A stretch of 64,000 nt of DNA from NCBI GenBank assembly GCA_001025035.1, contig LCZK01000009.1, forward strand, positions 620,001-684,000, written 5' to 3'. This document shows positions 27,542 through 36,127 of the stretch, piece by piece. Made by a program: the position numbers and the translations under genes. Source of the DNA: Actinobacteria bacterium IMCC26207 (GTDB lineage Bacteria > Actinomycetota > Acidimicrobiia > Acidimicrobiales > Microtrichaceae). Below the pieces are notes generated by a model. That model did not search any database. It had not been told where the DNA came from and saw nothing but the letters and a program-made list of their open reading frames with translations. The number at the start of each line of letters is the position of its first letter. Positions within the stretch are counted from its first letter, which is position 1.

Positions 27542-28585
27542 GTGGCTAGCAACACGAGCAGTGAGCGGCTGTTATCTGTGCAGGACTTACACGTGCGATT
27601 TGAGACTGAAGATGGCGTGGTTCAAGCCGTCAACGGGTTGAGTTTTGACATTCATCGCGGCGAGGTTTTTGCCATTGTGGGCGAGTCCGGATCTGGAAAG
27701 TCCGTCACGGCCATGAGCATCCTCGGACTGCTACCGAGTCCACCCGCTGTGGTGGAAGGTGGAGCGATTCTGTGGAGGGAAGATGATCTGCTGAGCGTGA
27801 ATCAGCAACGCTTGCGCCAGATTCGAGGCGGCGAGATTGCGATGATCTTTCAGGATCCACTGACTGCGCTCAATCCGGTTCATAGCATCGGTCGTCAGAT
27901 CGGCGAAGTCATGCGTATTCATCGCGGTATGTCTAAGAAACAGGCGCGAGCGCATGCAATTGAGATGTTGGAGTTGGTCGGGATCCCTCAGGCTGCAACA
28001 CGAGTAGACATGCATCCGCATGAGTTCTCTGGCGGAATGCGGCAACGTGCCGTAATTGCCATGGCGATTGCCTGCAAGCCTGATCTTCTGATCGCTGACG
28101 AACCAACCACGGCCCTTGATGTGACTATCCAGGCACAGGTGCTCGATGTCTTGAATGACATAAAGGAAGAGATTGACTCGGCGATCCTGCTCATCACCCA
28201 TGACCTTGGGGTAGTTGCGGGGATGGCAGATGAGGTGCTCGTTATGTATGCAGGCTCAGAGGTAGAGCGAGGCAGCGTGGACGAGATTTTCTATGAATCC
28301 GCTCACCCTTATACAACTGGCCTGTTGGGCTCGTTGCCCAAGATGAATGACCCTGACAGCGAACTTCGTCCCATTGGGGGGCAGCCGCCGTCACTAATCA
28401 ACCTGCCAACAGGTTGTGCCTTTCACCCCCGTTGCCCTGTCGCGCAGATTCCCTCGCCATGCAGCGAGATTGTTCCTGTCTCGCAGAAGCTCACCGCCAA
28501 GACAGAGGCACCCGAGAGTGAGCATCGCGCTGCATGCCATTTCGCCCAGGACCTTGTAGATCACGCTCGAGCAGCTGCCCTATGA
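27542..28585 (+). CDS. dppD: ABC transporter ATP-binding protein (DppD type)
   Basis: A 347-residue ATPase. Walker [12 protein letters not shown]-loop [11 protein letters not shown], signature [15 protein letters not shown], Walker [15 protein letters not shown] and H-loop THDLG are all present, and the C-terminal oligopeptide extension has [17 protein letters not shown] with the iron-sulfur-type cysteines seen in some family members. GTG start, 2 bp after dppC. Overlaps dppF by 4 bp. Confidence 0.94.
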   Translation: MASNTSSERLLSVQDLHVRFETEDGVVQAVNGLSFDIHRGEVFAIVGESGSGKSVTAMSILGLLPSPPAVVEGGAILWREDDLLSVNQQRLRQIRGGEIAMIFQDPLTALNPVHSIGRQIGEVMRIHRGMSKKQARAHAIEMLELVGIPQAATRVDMHPHEFSGGMRQRAVIAMAIACKPDLLIADEPTTALDVTIQAQVLDVLNDIKEEIDSAILLITHDLGVVAGMADEVLVMYAGSEVERGSVDEIFYESAHPYTTGLLGSLPKMNDPDSELRPIGGQPPSLINLPTGCAFHPRCPVAQIPSPCSEIVPVSQKLTAKTEAPESEHRAACHFAQDLVDHARAAAL

Positions 28586-29649
28586 CCGAAGAATCTGATC
28601 TGGCGAAAACAAGCGCAGGAACGAGTCCTGAAAGAGTTGACAAGCCGATTCTGCAGGCTCATCAACTCGTGAAGGAGTTCCCCGTGCGTAGCGGCCTTCT
28701 GAGTCGAAAAGTGGGACGCGTCCACGCTGTGGCTGGGGTCGACCTTGAGGTCTTCGTAGGTGAGACCCTTGGCGTGGTTGGGGAATCCGGCTGTGGCAAA
28801 TCAACTCTCGGGCGACTGTTACTCAACCTGATCCCCGTAACTTCGGGGACGGTGAGCTTTGAAGGAACAGAGATTCAGGGTTTGAACGATCGACAGATGC
28901 GCCCCCTGCGCAAGCAATTGCAGCTGGTGTTTCAAGATCCGTACGCGTCTCTCAATCCGAGGATGACAGTGGGCGAGGCGTTAGCTGAGCCGTTTCTGGT
29001 TCACGAAGGCCGAAGCACCAAGGACTGCGAATCACAGATCCAAGAACTACTGAAGACAGTTGGCCTTTCGCCCGAACACCGCAGTAGGTACCCGCACGAG
29101 TTCTCGGGAGGCCAGCGTCAGCGAATTGGGATTGCTCGCGCCCTGGCGTTAAACCCCAAAATGATTGTGTTGGACGAGCCCGTTTCAGCACTTGATGTCT
29201 CGATACAGGCAGGCATCGTGAACCTGCTTCGCCAGCTACAACGAGACCGAGAATTGTCCTATGTCTTTATTGCGCATGACCTGTCGGTAGTCCGGCATAT
29301 CTCACATCGAATTGCCGTGATGTACTTGGGTCGAGTGGTCGAGACAGGACCGAGCGAACAGATCTATACCTCGCCGGCCCATCCGTACACACAAGCACTG
29401 CTGTCTGCGATTCCCGAGCCCGACCCCATCCGGGAGCGCACCCGTCAGCGCATCATTCTGACCGGAGATGTGCCAAGCCCAATTGACCCACCCTCTGGAT
29501 GCAGGTTTAGGACGCGGTGCTGGAAGGCAACTGATCTGTGTGCAAGCACCGAGCCAGAACTGCTCCCCTTTGATCCTGCAGGAACGGTTGCCGGTGTAAG
29601 TATCAGCGCTACTGAGCACACAGTGGCATGTCACTTTCCTGGCCTTTAG
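28582..29649 (+). CDS. dppF: ABC transporter ATP-binding protein (DppF type)
   Basis: A 355-residue ATPase, second nucleotide-binding subunit of the importer. Walker [39 protein letters not shown], Walker [14 protein letters not shown] and HDLSVV. The C-terminal [15 protein letters not shown] extension matches the partner protein. The ATG at 28582 overlaps dppD as ATGA; a longer frame from 28534 is only the shifted dppD end. Confidence 0.94.
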   Translation: MTEESDLAKTSAGTSPERVDKPILQAHQLVKEFPVRSGLLSRKVGRVHAVAGVDLEVFVGETLGVVGESGCGKSTLGRLLLNLIPVTSGTVSFEGTEIQGLNDRQMRPLRKQLQLVFQDPYASLNPRMTVGEALAEPFLVHEGRSTKDCESQIQELLKTVGLSPEHRSRYPHEFSGGQRQRIGIARALALNPKMIVLDEPVSALDVSIQAGIVNLLRQLQRDRELSYVFIAHDLSVVRHISHRIAVMYLGRVVETGPSEQIYTSPAHPYTQALLSAIPEPDPIRERTRQRIILTGDVPSPIDPPSGCRFRTRCWKATDLCASTEPELLPFDPAGTVAGVSISATEHTVACHFPGL

Positions 29650-29661
29650 GCAGGCGCCTAT

Positions 29662-30333
29662 TTACGCAGGCACGGCCCGGATAACGATGTTGTCTGCATA
29701 ACTCCGGCGACTCTTACTGAATGATCCACCGCAGGTCACCAGCGTGAGCACAGGGTCTCCGTCTGGCCTAAACAACTCTGCGGCCGGCAGTTCGCCTTTT
29801 TCGACTTGGAAGCGTTCAGTCACGATAAAGCGATGTGCCGCGCCGGCATCATCAGTGACAAGCACCTCGGCACCGATAGGCAAGGAGTTCAGCTTGAGAA
29901 ACACGCCAGGTTTTTTGTTGTAGTCAACATGCGCAGCAATCACTGCTGAGCCTTGGGGTTGGCCCGGGCGTTGACCATACTGATACCAGCCCGCCTCGGA
30001 GGCACCGGGAAGCCCCATTGAGCCGTCATCCTCGAGGCCGACCTGCACCACCGGGGAGTCAACCCCTAGCTCTGGAATCGCAATCTGAATCGGTACCCCG
30101 ACCTCGGCTACTGCTACTGGGGCAGGTGCCGCAGGCAGTGCGCTGAGATCTGCCGCAGAGTCGCCCGCCTCTTGGGCTGCGGCCAACGCCCGAGAAGTTG
30201 ACGCAGAGATTACTGATTTGCCTTCTAGATCAACTCGTGGCTCGCCAGCTTCGCCCAGAAACCACGCAGGCCCAACCAACAACAGAACTGCAAAGGACAA
30301 CACCAGGAGCACTCGAGCCTGACGGACTTTCAT
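29662..30333 (-). CDS. Sortase (class E/F-like)
   Basis: A 223-residue membrane-anchored transpeptidase. One N-terminal helix (VLLVLSFAVLLLVGPAWFL), an Ala/Pro-rich stalk, then the sortase barrel with IPELGVDSPVVQVG, the catalytic histidine in AAHVDY, cysteine in TLVTCGG and arginine in SKSRRSYADN. Short domain size and sequence fit the class F or E sortases of Actinobacteria. ATG at 30333 is preceded by AGGAGG; the GTG two codons earlier overlaps that site. A fasciclin protein gene lies upstream on the same strand and may encode a substrate or partner. Confidence 0.88.
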   Translation of the reverse strand: MKVRQARVLLVLSFAVLLLVGPAWFLGEAGEPRVDLEGKSVISASTSRALAAAQEAGDSAADLSALPAAPAPVAVAEVGVPIQIAIPELGVDSPVVQVGLEDDGSMGLPGASEAGWYQYGQRPGQPQGSAVIAAHVDYNKKPGVFLKLNSLPIGAEVLVTDDAGAAHRFIVTERFQVEKGELPAAELFRPDGDPVLTLVTCGGSFSKSRRSYADNIVIRAVPA

Positions 30334-30353
30334 GAGCACCTCCTGGAATGAGT

Positions 30354-30381
30354 TGGGGGAGGGGCAAGCGCCCCTCCCCCA
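30354..30381 (-). terminator. Strong GC-rich hairpin between fasciclin and sortase genes
   Basis: GGGGGAGGGGC-AAGC-GCCCCTCCCCC, 11-12 bp perfect stem with a 4-base loop. It lies just before the sortase ribosome site, in a gap of 94 bases. No U-run follows, so it could act as partial terminator, processing barrier or attenuator lowering sortase expression relative to the fasciclin protein. Confidence 0.65.
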
Positions 30382-30427
30382 CTACAGGTCATCTGATTCG
30401 AAGCGGATTCAGAAACGATTGGTTCGG

Positions 30428-31072
30428 TCAGTCGTTGCGTCGTGAGCGGGCGAGCACAACCGAGGAGGTTCCGATGCCCAAGATGGCAATGCCTGCAACA
30501 AGGGCCAACAGGAGTCCTGTTGTTCCAGAGCTTGCAGCGATGCCTGAGTTGCCGGCGCTGACGCCATTTGGCGAAGCTGGCTTGGTGATGACTGCATCAA
30601 TGACATGTACCACGCCATTTGAAGCCACGATGTCGGCAGTCACCACGGTTGCGCCGCCGATGACCAACTTCTCGCCGACGAGTTCAACGCTCACTGGTCC
30701 GCCAAGTGTGTCTACGGTGCCACCAGCGGCTGCGATTGCAGCCTTTGAGTCAACTGCGCCAGACATCACGTGAAGCTTCAGGATCTTCGCAAGGTCTCCC
30801 TTGGGATCTGCCAGCAAGGTATCAAGCGTCCCGGCAGGCAGTGCTGCAAAGGCTGCGTTTGTCGGCGCAAACACCGTAAACGGACCTGGACCAGAGAGTG
30901 TCTCTACAAGACCAGCAGCAGTTACTGCTGTGACGAGCGTTGACAGCTCAGGGTTGCCCTGAGCAATCTGCACGATATTTTCGGTGGCATCGCTTTGAGC
31001 TCCAGCAGTGCTGCTGAAGCCCCCGAGGACTACGGCCACTGCCGCAAGAGTGACGAACAACGATTTACGCAT
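30428..31072 (-). CDS. Secreted fasciclin (FAS1) domain protein
   Basis: A 214-residue protein: signal peptide ending near STAGAQS, one FAS1 domain (NIVQIAQGNPELSTLVTAVTAAGLVETL, GPFTVFAPTNAAFAALP, LKLHVMSGAVDS, ASNGVVHVIDAVI), a Ser/Gly linker and a C-terminal membrane helix with RSRR tail (SGTTGLLLALVAGIAILGI). FAS1 proteins act in adhesion. The C-terminal layout looks like a cell-wall sorting signal, but no LPXTG or LAXTG motif is clear. Ribosome site TTGGAGA precedes the ATG. Confidence 0.88.
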   Translation of the reverse strand: MRKSLFVTLAAVAVVLGGFSSTAGAQSDATENIVQIAQGNPELSTLVTAVTAAGLVETLSGPGPFTVFAPTNAAFAALPAGTLDTLLADPKGDLAKILKLHVMSGAVDSKAAIAAAGGTVDTLGGPVSVELVGEKLVIGGATVVTADIVASNGVVHVIDAVITKPASPNGVSAGNSGIAASSGTTGLLLALVAGIAILGIGTSSVVLARSRRND

Positions 31073-31312
31073 GATTCTCCAATGATGATTGGGGATCGCA
31101 GTTGGCCCCCAGGGGATGGACTTACAAGTATCTACGGGAGTGTTTCGCCTTGAGAGGCGCTCACGGATGCAGATAGCTGTAGGAGTTTCGCAAATTCCTA
31201 CAGAAAATCAACCTCACCAAAGGTGAAAATCTGGTTTGAGTTACTCCGTATTGGTGTCCGGACTGAGGAAATGCCCGTACCTTTGGGAAGAATCCCAACT
31301 AGGAGCCTGCTC

Positions 31313-32083
31313 GTGAGTCCCAAACAATCTGCATCGAGTTCAGCGGAATCAGCTCGAATTTTGGTGGCTGATGACGATCGCGCCATTCGCGAGTCCCTCG
31401 AGCGCGTCCTCGGCCTTGAGCACTATCAGGTCACCACCGTGGCAGATGGAGCAGCGGCGCTTGAGTCTGCTCGCTCAGCACCAGTTGACTTGATTGTTCT
31501 GGACCTGATGATGCCCTCGGTAGACGGGCTGACAGTGTGTCGAGTACTCCGCAGCGAAAAGGACCGCACGCCGATTCTGATGCTGACTGCCCGAACAGAG
31601 ACCTCGGATCGGGTTGCCGGGTTGGATGCTGGGGCCGATGATTATCTTGCGAAACCGTTTGATCCGGCCGAACTGATGGCCAGAGTTCGCGCCCTACTCC
31701 GAAGATCTCTCCCGGTAGAAGAAAGCCCAGACAACTCAGGCGGCACGAACGGCAACTCCGGTGGCAGTGGACGCAACTCTGCAACGGTGTTGAACGTCGA
31801 GGACTTACGGCTGGATTCAGCAGCGCGAAGATGCTGGCGAGGCGAGACCGAACTCGAACTCTCGAAGACCGAGTTTGACCTTCTCGAACTACTGATGTTC
31901 AACACTGGCATCGTGCTGTCTCGCTCACATATTTACGAAGAGATCTGGGATTATGACTTTGGCCCAGACTCCAAAAACTTGGCGGTGTACATCAGTTACT
32001 TACGGCGCAAGGTGGATGACGGCCAAGAGGTCGCACTGATTCAGACCGTTCGCGGGGTCGGCTACACGCTGCGCCGACCATGA
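31313..32083 (+). CDS. OmpR-family response regulator (MprA-like)
   Basis: A 256-residue regulator: receiver domain with acidic pocket VADDDRA, phospho-acceptor in LIVLDLMMPSVDG, switch threonine MLTART and lysine AKPFDP; a Gly/Asn/Ser linker; then a winged-helix DNA-binding domain (TEFDLLELLMFNTGIVLSRSHI, SKNLAVYISYLRRKV, RGVGYTLR). GTG at 31313 is preferred because TAGGAG precedes it; an upstream ATG at 31271 has its GAGG too close. The histidine kinase overlaps its stop by 4 bp. Its targets may include the secreted protein two genes on. Confidence 0.92.
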   Translation: MSPKQSASSSAESARILVADDDRAIRESLERVLGLEHYQVTTVADGAAALESARSAPVDLIVLDLMMPSVDGLTVCRVLRSEKDRTPILMLTARTETSDRVAGLDAGADDYLAKPFDPAELMARVRALLRRSLPVEESPDNSGGTNGNSGGSGRNSATVLNVEDLRLDSAARRCWRGETELELSKTEFDLLELLMFNTGIVLSRSHIYEEIWDYDFGPDSKNLAVYISYLRRKVDDGQEVALIQTVRGVGYTLRRP

Positions 32084-33495
32084 GCTTGCGAATCAAGATT
32101 GTTCTGGCGCTTGTGGCCCTGTCCGCCACTGCCACCATGGCCATTGGGTTCTTCAGTTACCGGACCACGGCCAAAGTCCTGAGTGAGCAAATCGATCAGT
32201 CGCTAGTGGCAACTGCAAACCGACTGTCACAGCCTCGCAATGACCGCAACCGGCCAGGCGACAGGCCCGGTCAACCTTCTAGTCGGGGCGATCTGCCGAT
32301 CGAGACAATTCAGGGCAGGTCCCTAGACCAGGTCGCTGGCAACATCGATTCCGCTGCTCAACTCATCCGTAGCGATGGTGTTGTACTTGGCACCCAAGGA
32401 CTGTCTGGATCGGTCACCCTTCCGGTGGATGACACTGATCTAGCAATCGCATCCTCGAGTAGTGCCGAGTCCGCATTCCGCACCGTGACCATCGAGCCTG
32501 GCAACTACCGAATGCTCACAGCTGGCAATGGCAAGGGTCGGGGTGCGCTTCAAGTAGCAAGATCGCTAGCCGAGAATGAGGCACTGCTAGCCACGCTGCG
32601 CGCTCGCATTGTGCTTGCAGCTGCGTTTGTCATGGCGATTGCTGCGGCGCTCGGGTGGATCATTGCTCGTCAAGTGACTCTTCGGTTAGTGCGACTGACC
32701 TCGGCTGCGGAACGCGTGACAGAAACGGGTTCGCTCGAAGTCCAGGTCCCGGTCAGTGGCTCGGATGAAACAGGCAGGCTGGGAACCGCATTCAACGAGA
32801 TGCTCGCAGCGCTGTCTCGCTCGAAGGGAGATCAACAACGACTCGTTCAGGACGCAGGCCATGAGTTGCGCACGCCACTAACGAGTCTGCGAACCAACGT
32901 GTTTACGTTGCGACGCTCAGAGGAACTCAGCGCCGATCAGCGCTCGCAGCTACTCACCGACCTAGAAGGCGAGACCGAGGAACTCACTCGCCTGATCAAC
33001 GAAGTCGTTGAGCTTGCGACGGATCAGCGAAACGATGAGCCCCTACAAGAGGTCGTCGTGGCCGACCTCCTCAGCCGTGTGGCTACCAAGGCAACTCAGC
33101 GATCAGGGCGAGAGGTCATCGTGCAAAGCGACGCAACTAAGTTGTCGCTGCAGCCGCGAGGGATGGAGCGAGCCGTGGGCAACCTGATCGAAAACGCACT
33201 GAAGTTTGATCAGACGGAAGGGCCGATCTACGTCAACTGCGTTGTAGGCCGAATTGAGGTTTGCGACTCGGGGCCAGGCTTTACTGATGCGGATCTGCCA
33301 CACGTGTTTGATCGCTTCTACCGGTCTACTGAAGCTCGCAGCCAACCCGGCTCTGGTCTGGGTCTAGCGATTGTTGCCGATTTTGTGCAGCGCCAAGGTG
33401 GAACTGTTTTTGCTGAAAATCGCCTAGATGGCGGGGCTGTCGTCGGATTTCAGCTGCAACTGGATGGCGAAAAAGCCACTCATACCATTTCTTAA
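32080..33495 (+). CDS. Sensor histidine kinase (MprB-like)
   Basis: A 471-residue two-helix membrane kinase. Helix at residues 5-25, extracytoplasmic sensor of about 150 residues with an Arg/Pro-rich part, second helix (RIVLAAAFVMAIAAALGWIIA), HAMP linker, H-box QDAGHELRTPLTSLRTNVF, N-box NLIENALKF, G-boxes EVCDSGPGFTD and GSGLGLAIV. Catalytically complete. Forms the pair with the preceding regulator; stimulus unknown, probably envelope related given MprAB resemblance. Confidence 0.93.
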   Translation: MSLRIKIVLALVALSATATMAIGFFSYRTTAKVLSEQIDQSLVATANRLSQPRNDRNRPGDRPGQPSSRGDLPIETIQGRSLDQVAGNIDSAAQLIRSDGVVLGTQGLSGSVTLPVDDTDLAIASSSSAESAFRTVTIEPGNYRMLTAGNGKGRGALQVARSLAENEALLATLRARIVLAAAFVMAIAAALGWIIARQVTLRLVRLTSAAERVTETGSLEVQVPVSGSDETGRLGTAFNEMLAALSRSKGDQQRLVQDAGHELRTPLTSLRTNVFTLRRSEELSADQRSQLLTDLEGETEELTRLINEVVELATDQRNDEPLQEVVVADLLSRVATKATQRSGREVIVQSDATKLSLQPRGMERAVGNLIENALKFDQTEGPIYVNCVVGRIEVCDSGPGFTDADLPHVFDRFYRSTEARSQPGSGLGLAIVADFVQRQGGTVFAENRLDGGAVVGFQLQLDGEKATHTIS

Positions 33496-33588
33496 CCTTT
33501 ACCCAATACGGTTCTCAACTGCGGGTTCGATACTGATCCTCGTCAACCTGACACAGCGTCGAACTGACAGAACCAAGGAGCACAGAAC

Positions 33589-34272
33589 ATGAACAAGATG
33601 AAGAAGTCAATCGTGGCAGCAAGTGTGGCAGTGGGTCTCTTCGCAGGTGGCTCCGCAGGTGCGATCTTGAGCAGCAGCGGAATCTCTGGAGCACAAGAAA
33701 CCACCACAACTGTGGCTGAACAAGCAGCCCCGGATGCACCTGATGCACCCAATGCCGATCGTCCGGATCCTGCAGCTCGGATCGGTTCCGTGTTGGCGCC
33801 TCTAGTTGAGGCTGGAACCATCAATCAGGCACAGGCCGATGCGGTGACCGAGGCACTGATTGCCGCACGCAAGGCAGAAGGCCCTCGTGGTGAGCAGGGC
33901 GGACCTGGCCGAGGCCACCGTGGACCCGGACTTGAAGCAGCCGCCACAGCACTTGGCATGACCAAGGACGAACTGCGCACTGCAGTGCAGAGCGGTCAAA
34001 CCCTGGCCCAGATTGCTGCAGACAAGGGAGTCGATGTGCAGGTTGTCATTAACGCACTCAAGACTGAGCTTGCTGAGCACCTTGCCGAAAAGGTCACCTC
34101 TGGCGAGATCACTCAGGAGCAGGCTGACCAGAAGCTGGCAACTGCTACCGAGCGCATCACCGACATGGTGAACAACGGTCGTCCGGAGCGCGGTCCTAAA
34201 GGCGAGCAGGGACCTCAGGGTCCTCAGGGCGAGCAGGCACCTCAGGGCGAGCAAGCTCCAGGCGGCAACTAA
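33589..34272 (+). CDS. Secreted helical protein with collagen-like tail
   Basis: A 227-residue exported protein: signal peptide (MNKMKKSIVAASVAVGLFAGGSAGAIL), a low-complexity Asp/Ala/Pro segment, then two helical units beginning LVEAGTINQAQADAVTEAL and LGMTKDELRTAVQSGQTLAQIAADKGVD, with VTSGEITQEQADQKLATATERI. The repeated GxITQEQAD pattern recurs in uncharacterised secreted actinobacterial proteins. The tail GPKGEQGPQGPQGEQAPQ is collagen-like GXY repeat. Ribosome site CAAGGAGC. It directly follows the two-component genes and precedes a clear terminator, suggesting it belongs to that regulon. Confidence 0.8.
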   Translation: MNKMKKSIVAASVAVGLFAGGSAGAILSSSGISGAQETTTTVAEQAAPDAPDAPNADRPDPAARIGSVLAPLVEAGTINQAQADAVTEALIAARKAEGPRGEQGGPGRGHRGPGLEAAATALGMTKDELRTAVQSGQTLAQIAADKGVDVQVVINALKTELAEHLAEKVTSGEITQEQADQKLATATERITDMVNNGRPERGPKGEQGPQGPQGEQAPQGEQAPGGN

Positions 34273-34318
34273 GCCCGTCAGCAGTTCAGCAATACAGCAC
34301 TACAGCACTACAGCAATA
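34273..34318 (+). repeat. 8-bp tandem repeats (TACAGCAM) after a stop codon
   Basis: TTCAGCAA, TACAGCAC, TACAGCAC, TACAGCAA follow the stop of the collagen-tail protein. Same period and ACAGCA core as the array at 23831. Confidence 0.85.
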
Positions 34319-34329
34319 CATCTCACCGG

Positions 34330-34358
34330 AAAGGCTCGACCAGATTGGTCGAGCCTTT
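34330..34358 (+). terminator. Intrinsic terminator
   Basis: AAAGGCTCGACC-AGATT-GGTCGAGCCTTT, perfect 12-bp stem, 5-base loop, then the T-rich CTGCTTTCCT. It ends the two-component/secreted-protein transcript and insulates the zinc operon. Confidence 0.88.
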
Positions 34359-34391
34359 CTGCTTTCCTCAGATCATTTGCAATTGCTAATG

Positions 34392-34408
34392 GGAATGATT
34401 ATCATTCC
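34392..34408 (+). promoter_or_regulatory. Zur/Fur-type operator before znuA
   Basis: GGAATGATTATCATTCC, a perfect 8-1-8 palindrome of the Zur/Fur box form (AATGATnATCATT core). It ends five bases before the znuA ATG, so bound repressor would cover the transcription start. The position before a zinc importer argues for Zur. Confidence 0.85.
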
Positions 34409-34412
34409 GAAT

Positions 34413-35345
34413 ATGAAAAACCCACAGGTTCGCACATCTTTTGTAGTTGGAGTACTCGTCACCTGCGTGATCGCAGTCGGTTGTAGTTCCGATTCGGAGT
34501 CCGCTAACAGCACAGTCCCTGCCGGCGATTGCCCAACAGAAGCAATTCAGGTGGTGGTGAGCGTGGACCAATGGGGAGACATCGTCGAGCAACTCGCTGG
34601 AGATTGTGCGACCGTCACCACTGTCATCGAATCCTCCAAAGTTGACCCTCATGACTACGAGCCAACGACTGGCGATGCCGCCAAGTTCACTGATGCAGAA
34701 CTCGTCGTAGTCAACGGTATGGACTACGACCCTTGGGCCACAAAGATTGTGGCCACGCTCAACCCCGAGCCGCCTGTAGTAGATGCAGGCAAAGTTGCAG
34801 GTTTGAGCGATGGCGAGAACCCACACGTTTGGTACGGACCTGACTACGTGTTCGAGTTTGCATCCGCAGTCACCGCAGAGCTTTCTAAGCTCTCACCGAA
34901 AGCAGCTGAGTACTTCACTGCGCAGTCCGACTCTTGGAACACCAGCATGCAGCCGTACCGGGATCAAATTGCTCTCATCAAAGCCTCTTATAGCGGGAGC
35001 ACCTATGCCGCTACAGAGTCGGTGTTCGACTACATGGCAGTAGCCCTTGGACTAAAAGATGTCACTCCAACCGGGTTCGCAGCAGCGGCAGCAAATGAAA
35101 CTGACCCTTCCCCGGGCGACATTGCCAGCTTCGACAAACTGATCAAAACCCAAGATGCAGACGTCTTGATCTACAACATTCAGACTGAAGGCGCTATACC
35201 CGAGCAAATTCGAGCCACAGCCGAACAAGCCGAGGTTCCCGTAGTTGCTGTGACCGAAAGCGTCGCTCCCAATGCATCGAGTTTTGAGCAATGGCAGGTC
35301 GATCAACTGAAGGCGCTCATGTCTGCGCTAAAAACTACGCGGTGA
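34413..35345 (+). CDS. znuA: Zinc ABC transporter substrate-binding lipoprotein
   Basis: A 310-residue cluster A-I metal receptor. Signal peptide with lipobox (CVIAVGCSS), then VDQWGDIVEQLAGD, metal-ligand blocks DPHDYEPTTGDAA, GENPHVWYGPDYV and ATESVFDYMAVALGL, where a glutamate stands at the place of the usual third histidine, as in other actinobacterial members. The His-rich loop of enterobacterial ZnuA is absent. An upstream frame extension to 34377 would read through the operator; the ATG at 34413 has no ribosome site, so the mRNA may be leaderless. Starts the znuACB operon. Confidence 0.9.
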   Translation: MKNPQVRTSFVVGVLVTCVIAVGCSSDSESANSTVPAGDCPTEAIQVVVSVDQWGDIVEQLAGDCATVTTVIESSKVDPHDYEPTTGDAAKFTDAELVVVNGMDYDPWATKIVATLNPEPPVVDAGKVAGLSDGENPHVWYGPDYVFEFASAVTAELSKLSPKAAEYFTAQSDSWNTSMQPYRDQIALIKASYSGSTYAATESVFDYMAVALGLKDVTPTGFAAAAANETDPSPGDIASFDKLIKTQDADVLIYNIQTEGAIPEQIRATAEQAEVPVVAVTESVAPNASSFEQWQVDQLKALMSALKTTR

Positions 35346-36127
35346 GCAATGAGCCGGGGGAGACAATCACGGATCCAGTAATTTCGCTGCGCTCAGCTTC
35401 CGTTGCTCGCGGAGGGCGAACGATCTGGTCGGATGGAACCTTTGATATTCCCCGGGGTCAGATTGTTGCCGTGATCGGACCAAATGGTTCAGGAAAGACC
35501 ACCATGCTGCAGGTGTTACTGGGTCTTATTCCGCCCTCTGTTGGCACGGTGACGGTGTTTGGGCAAACTCCCGAACGGGGGAACCCTCGAATTGGTTATG
35601 TCCCCCAGCACTATTCCGAGGCTGTTGGGCAAGCAGTGCGCTGCAAAGACTTGGTATCACTCAGTGTGACTGGAACCCGTTGGGGGATGCGTCGAAGCGC
35701 TTCAGACGCTGACGAAGTTGAGGCAGCACTTCAAGCTGTTGGAGCAGCCGATTATGCAGACTCGCGAATGTCGGTGCTTTCCGGCGGACAACAACAGCGC
35801 GTTGCGATAGCCCAAGCCCTTGTGGGCAGCCCCGAGCTGTTGCTGCTGGACGAGCCGCTAGCAAATCTTGACCTTCGAAACCAACGAGAGATTGTTGATC
35901 TGCTTGCCGAGTTGCAGCGGAGCCGAGCCATCACCATTTTGGTGGTCGTGCACGATATGAATCCGCTCCTTGCACACCTAGGTGGCTCGGTGTACTTGCT
36001 TGATGGTCACGCTCATTACGGCAGCGTCGGTGAGGTTGTGGATTCGGATTTGTTGTCGCACCTCTATGGCACTCAGATCAAAGTTGTTCGCACTGCTCAG
36101 GGTGACTTGTACACGAGGAGCAACTAG
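35342..36127 (+). CDS. znuC: Zinc ABC transporter ATP-binding protein
   Basis: A 261-residue ATPase. Walker A GPNGSGKTTM, Q-loop YVPQHY, signature LSGGQQQRVAIAQAL, Walker B LLLLDEPLANLD and switch VVHDMN. It starts at GTG overlapping the znuA stop (GTGA); the longer frame at 35291 is inside znuA. Pairs with the permease that follows without gap. Confidence 0.92.
   Translation: MSNEPGETITDPVISLRSASVARGGRTIWSDGTFDIPRGQIVAVIGPNGSGKTTMLQVLLGLIPPSVGTVTVFGQTPERGNPRIGYVPQHYSEAVGQAVRCKDLVSLSVTGTRWGMRRSASDADEVEAALQAVGAADYADSRMSVLSGGQQQRVAIAQALVGSPELLLLDEPLANLDLRNQREIVDLLAELQRSRAITILVVVHDMNPLLAHLGGSVYLLDGHAHYGSVGEVVDSDLLSHLYGTQIKVVRTAQGDLYTRSN

Noticed and set aside
31079-31092. CCAAT-N4-ATTGG before the fasciclin gene as an operator
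   Set aside because: Only 5-bp arms, overlapping the ribosome site; not distinguishable from chance.
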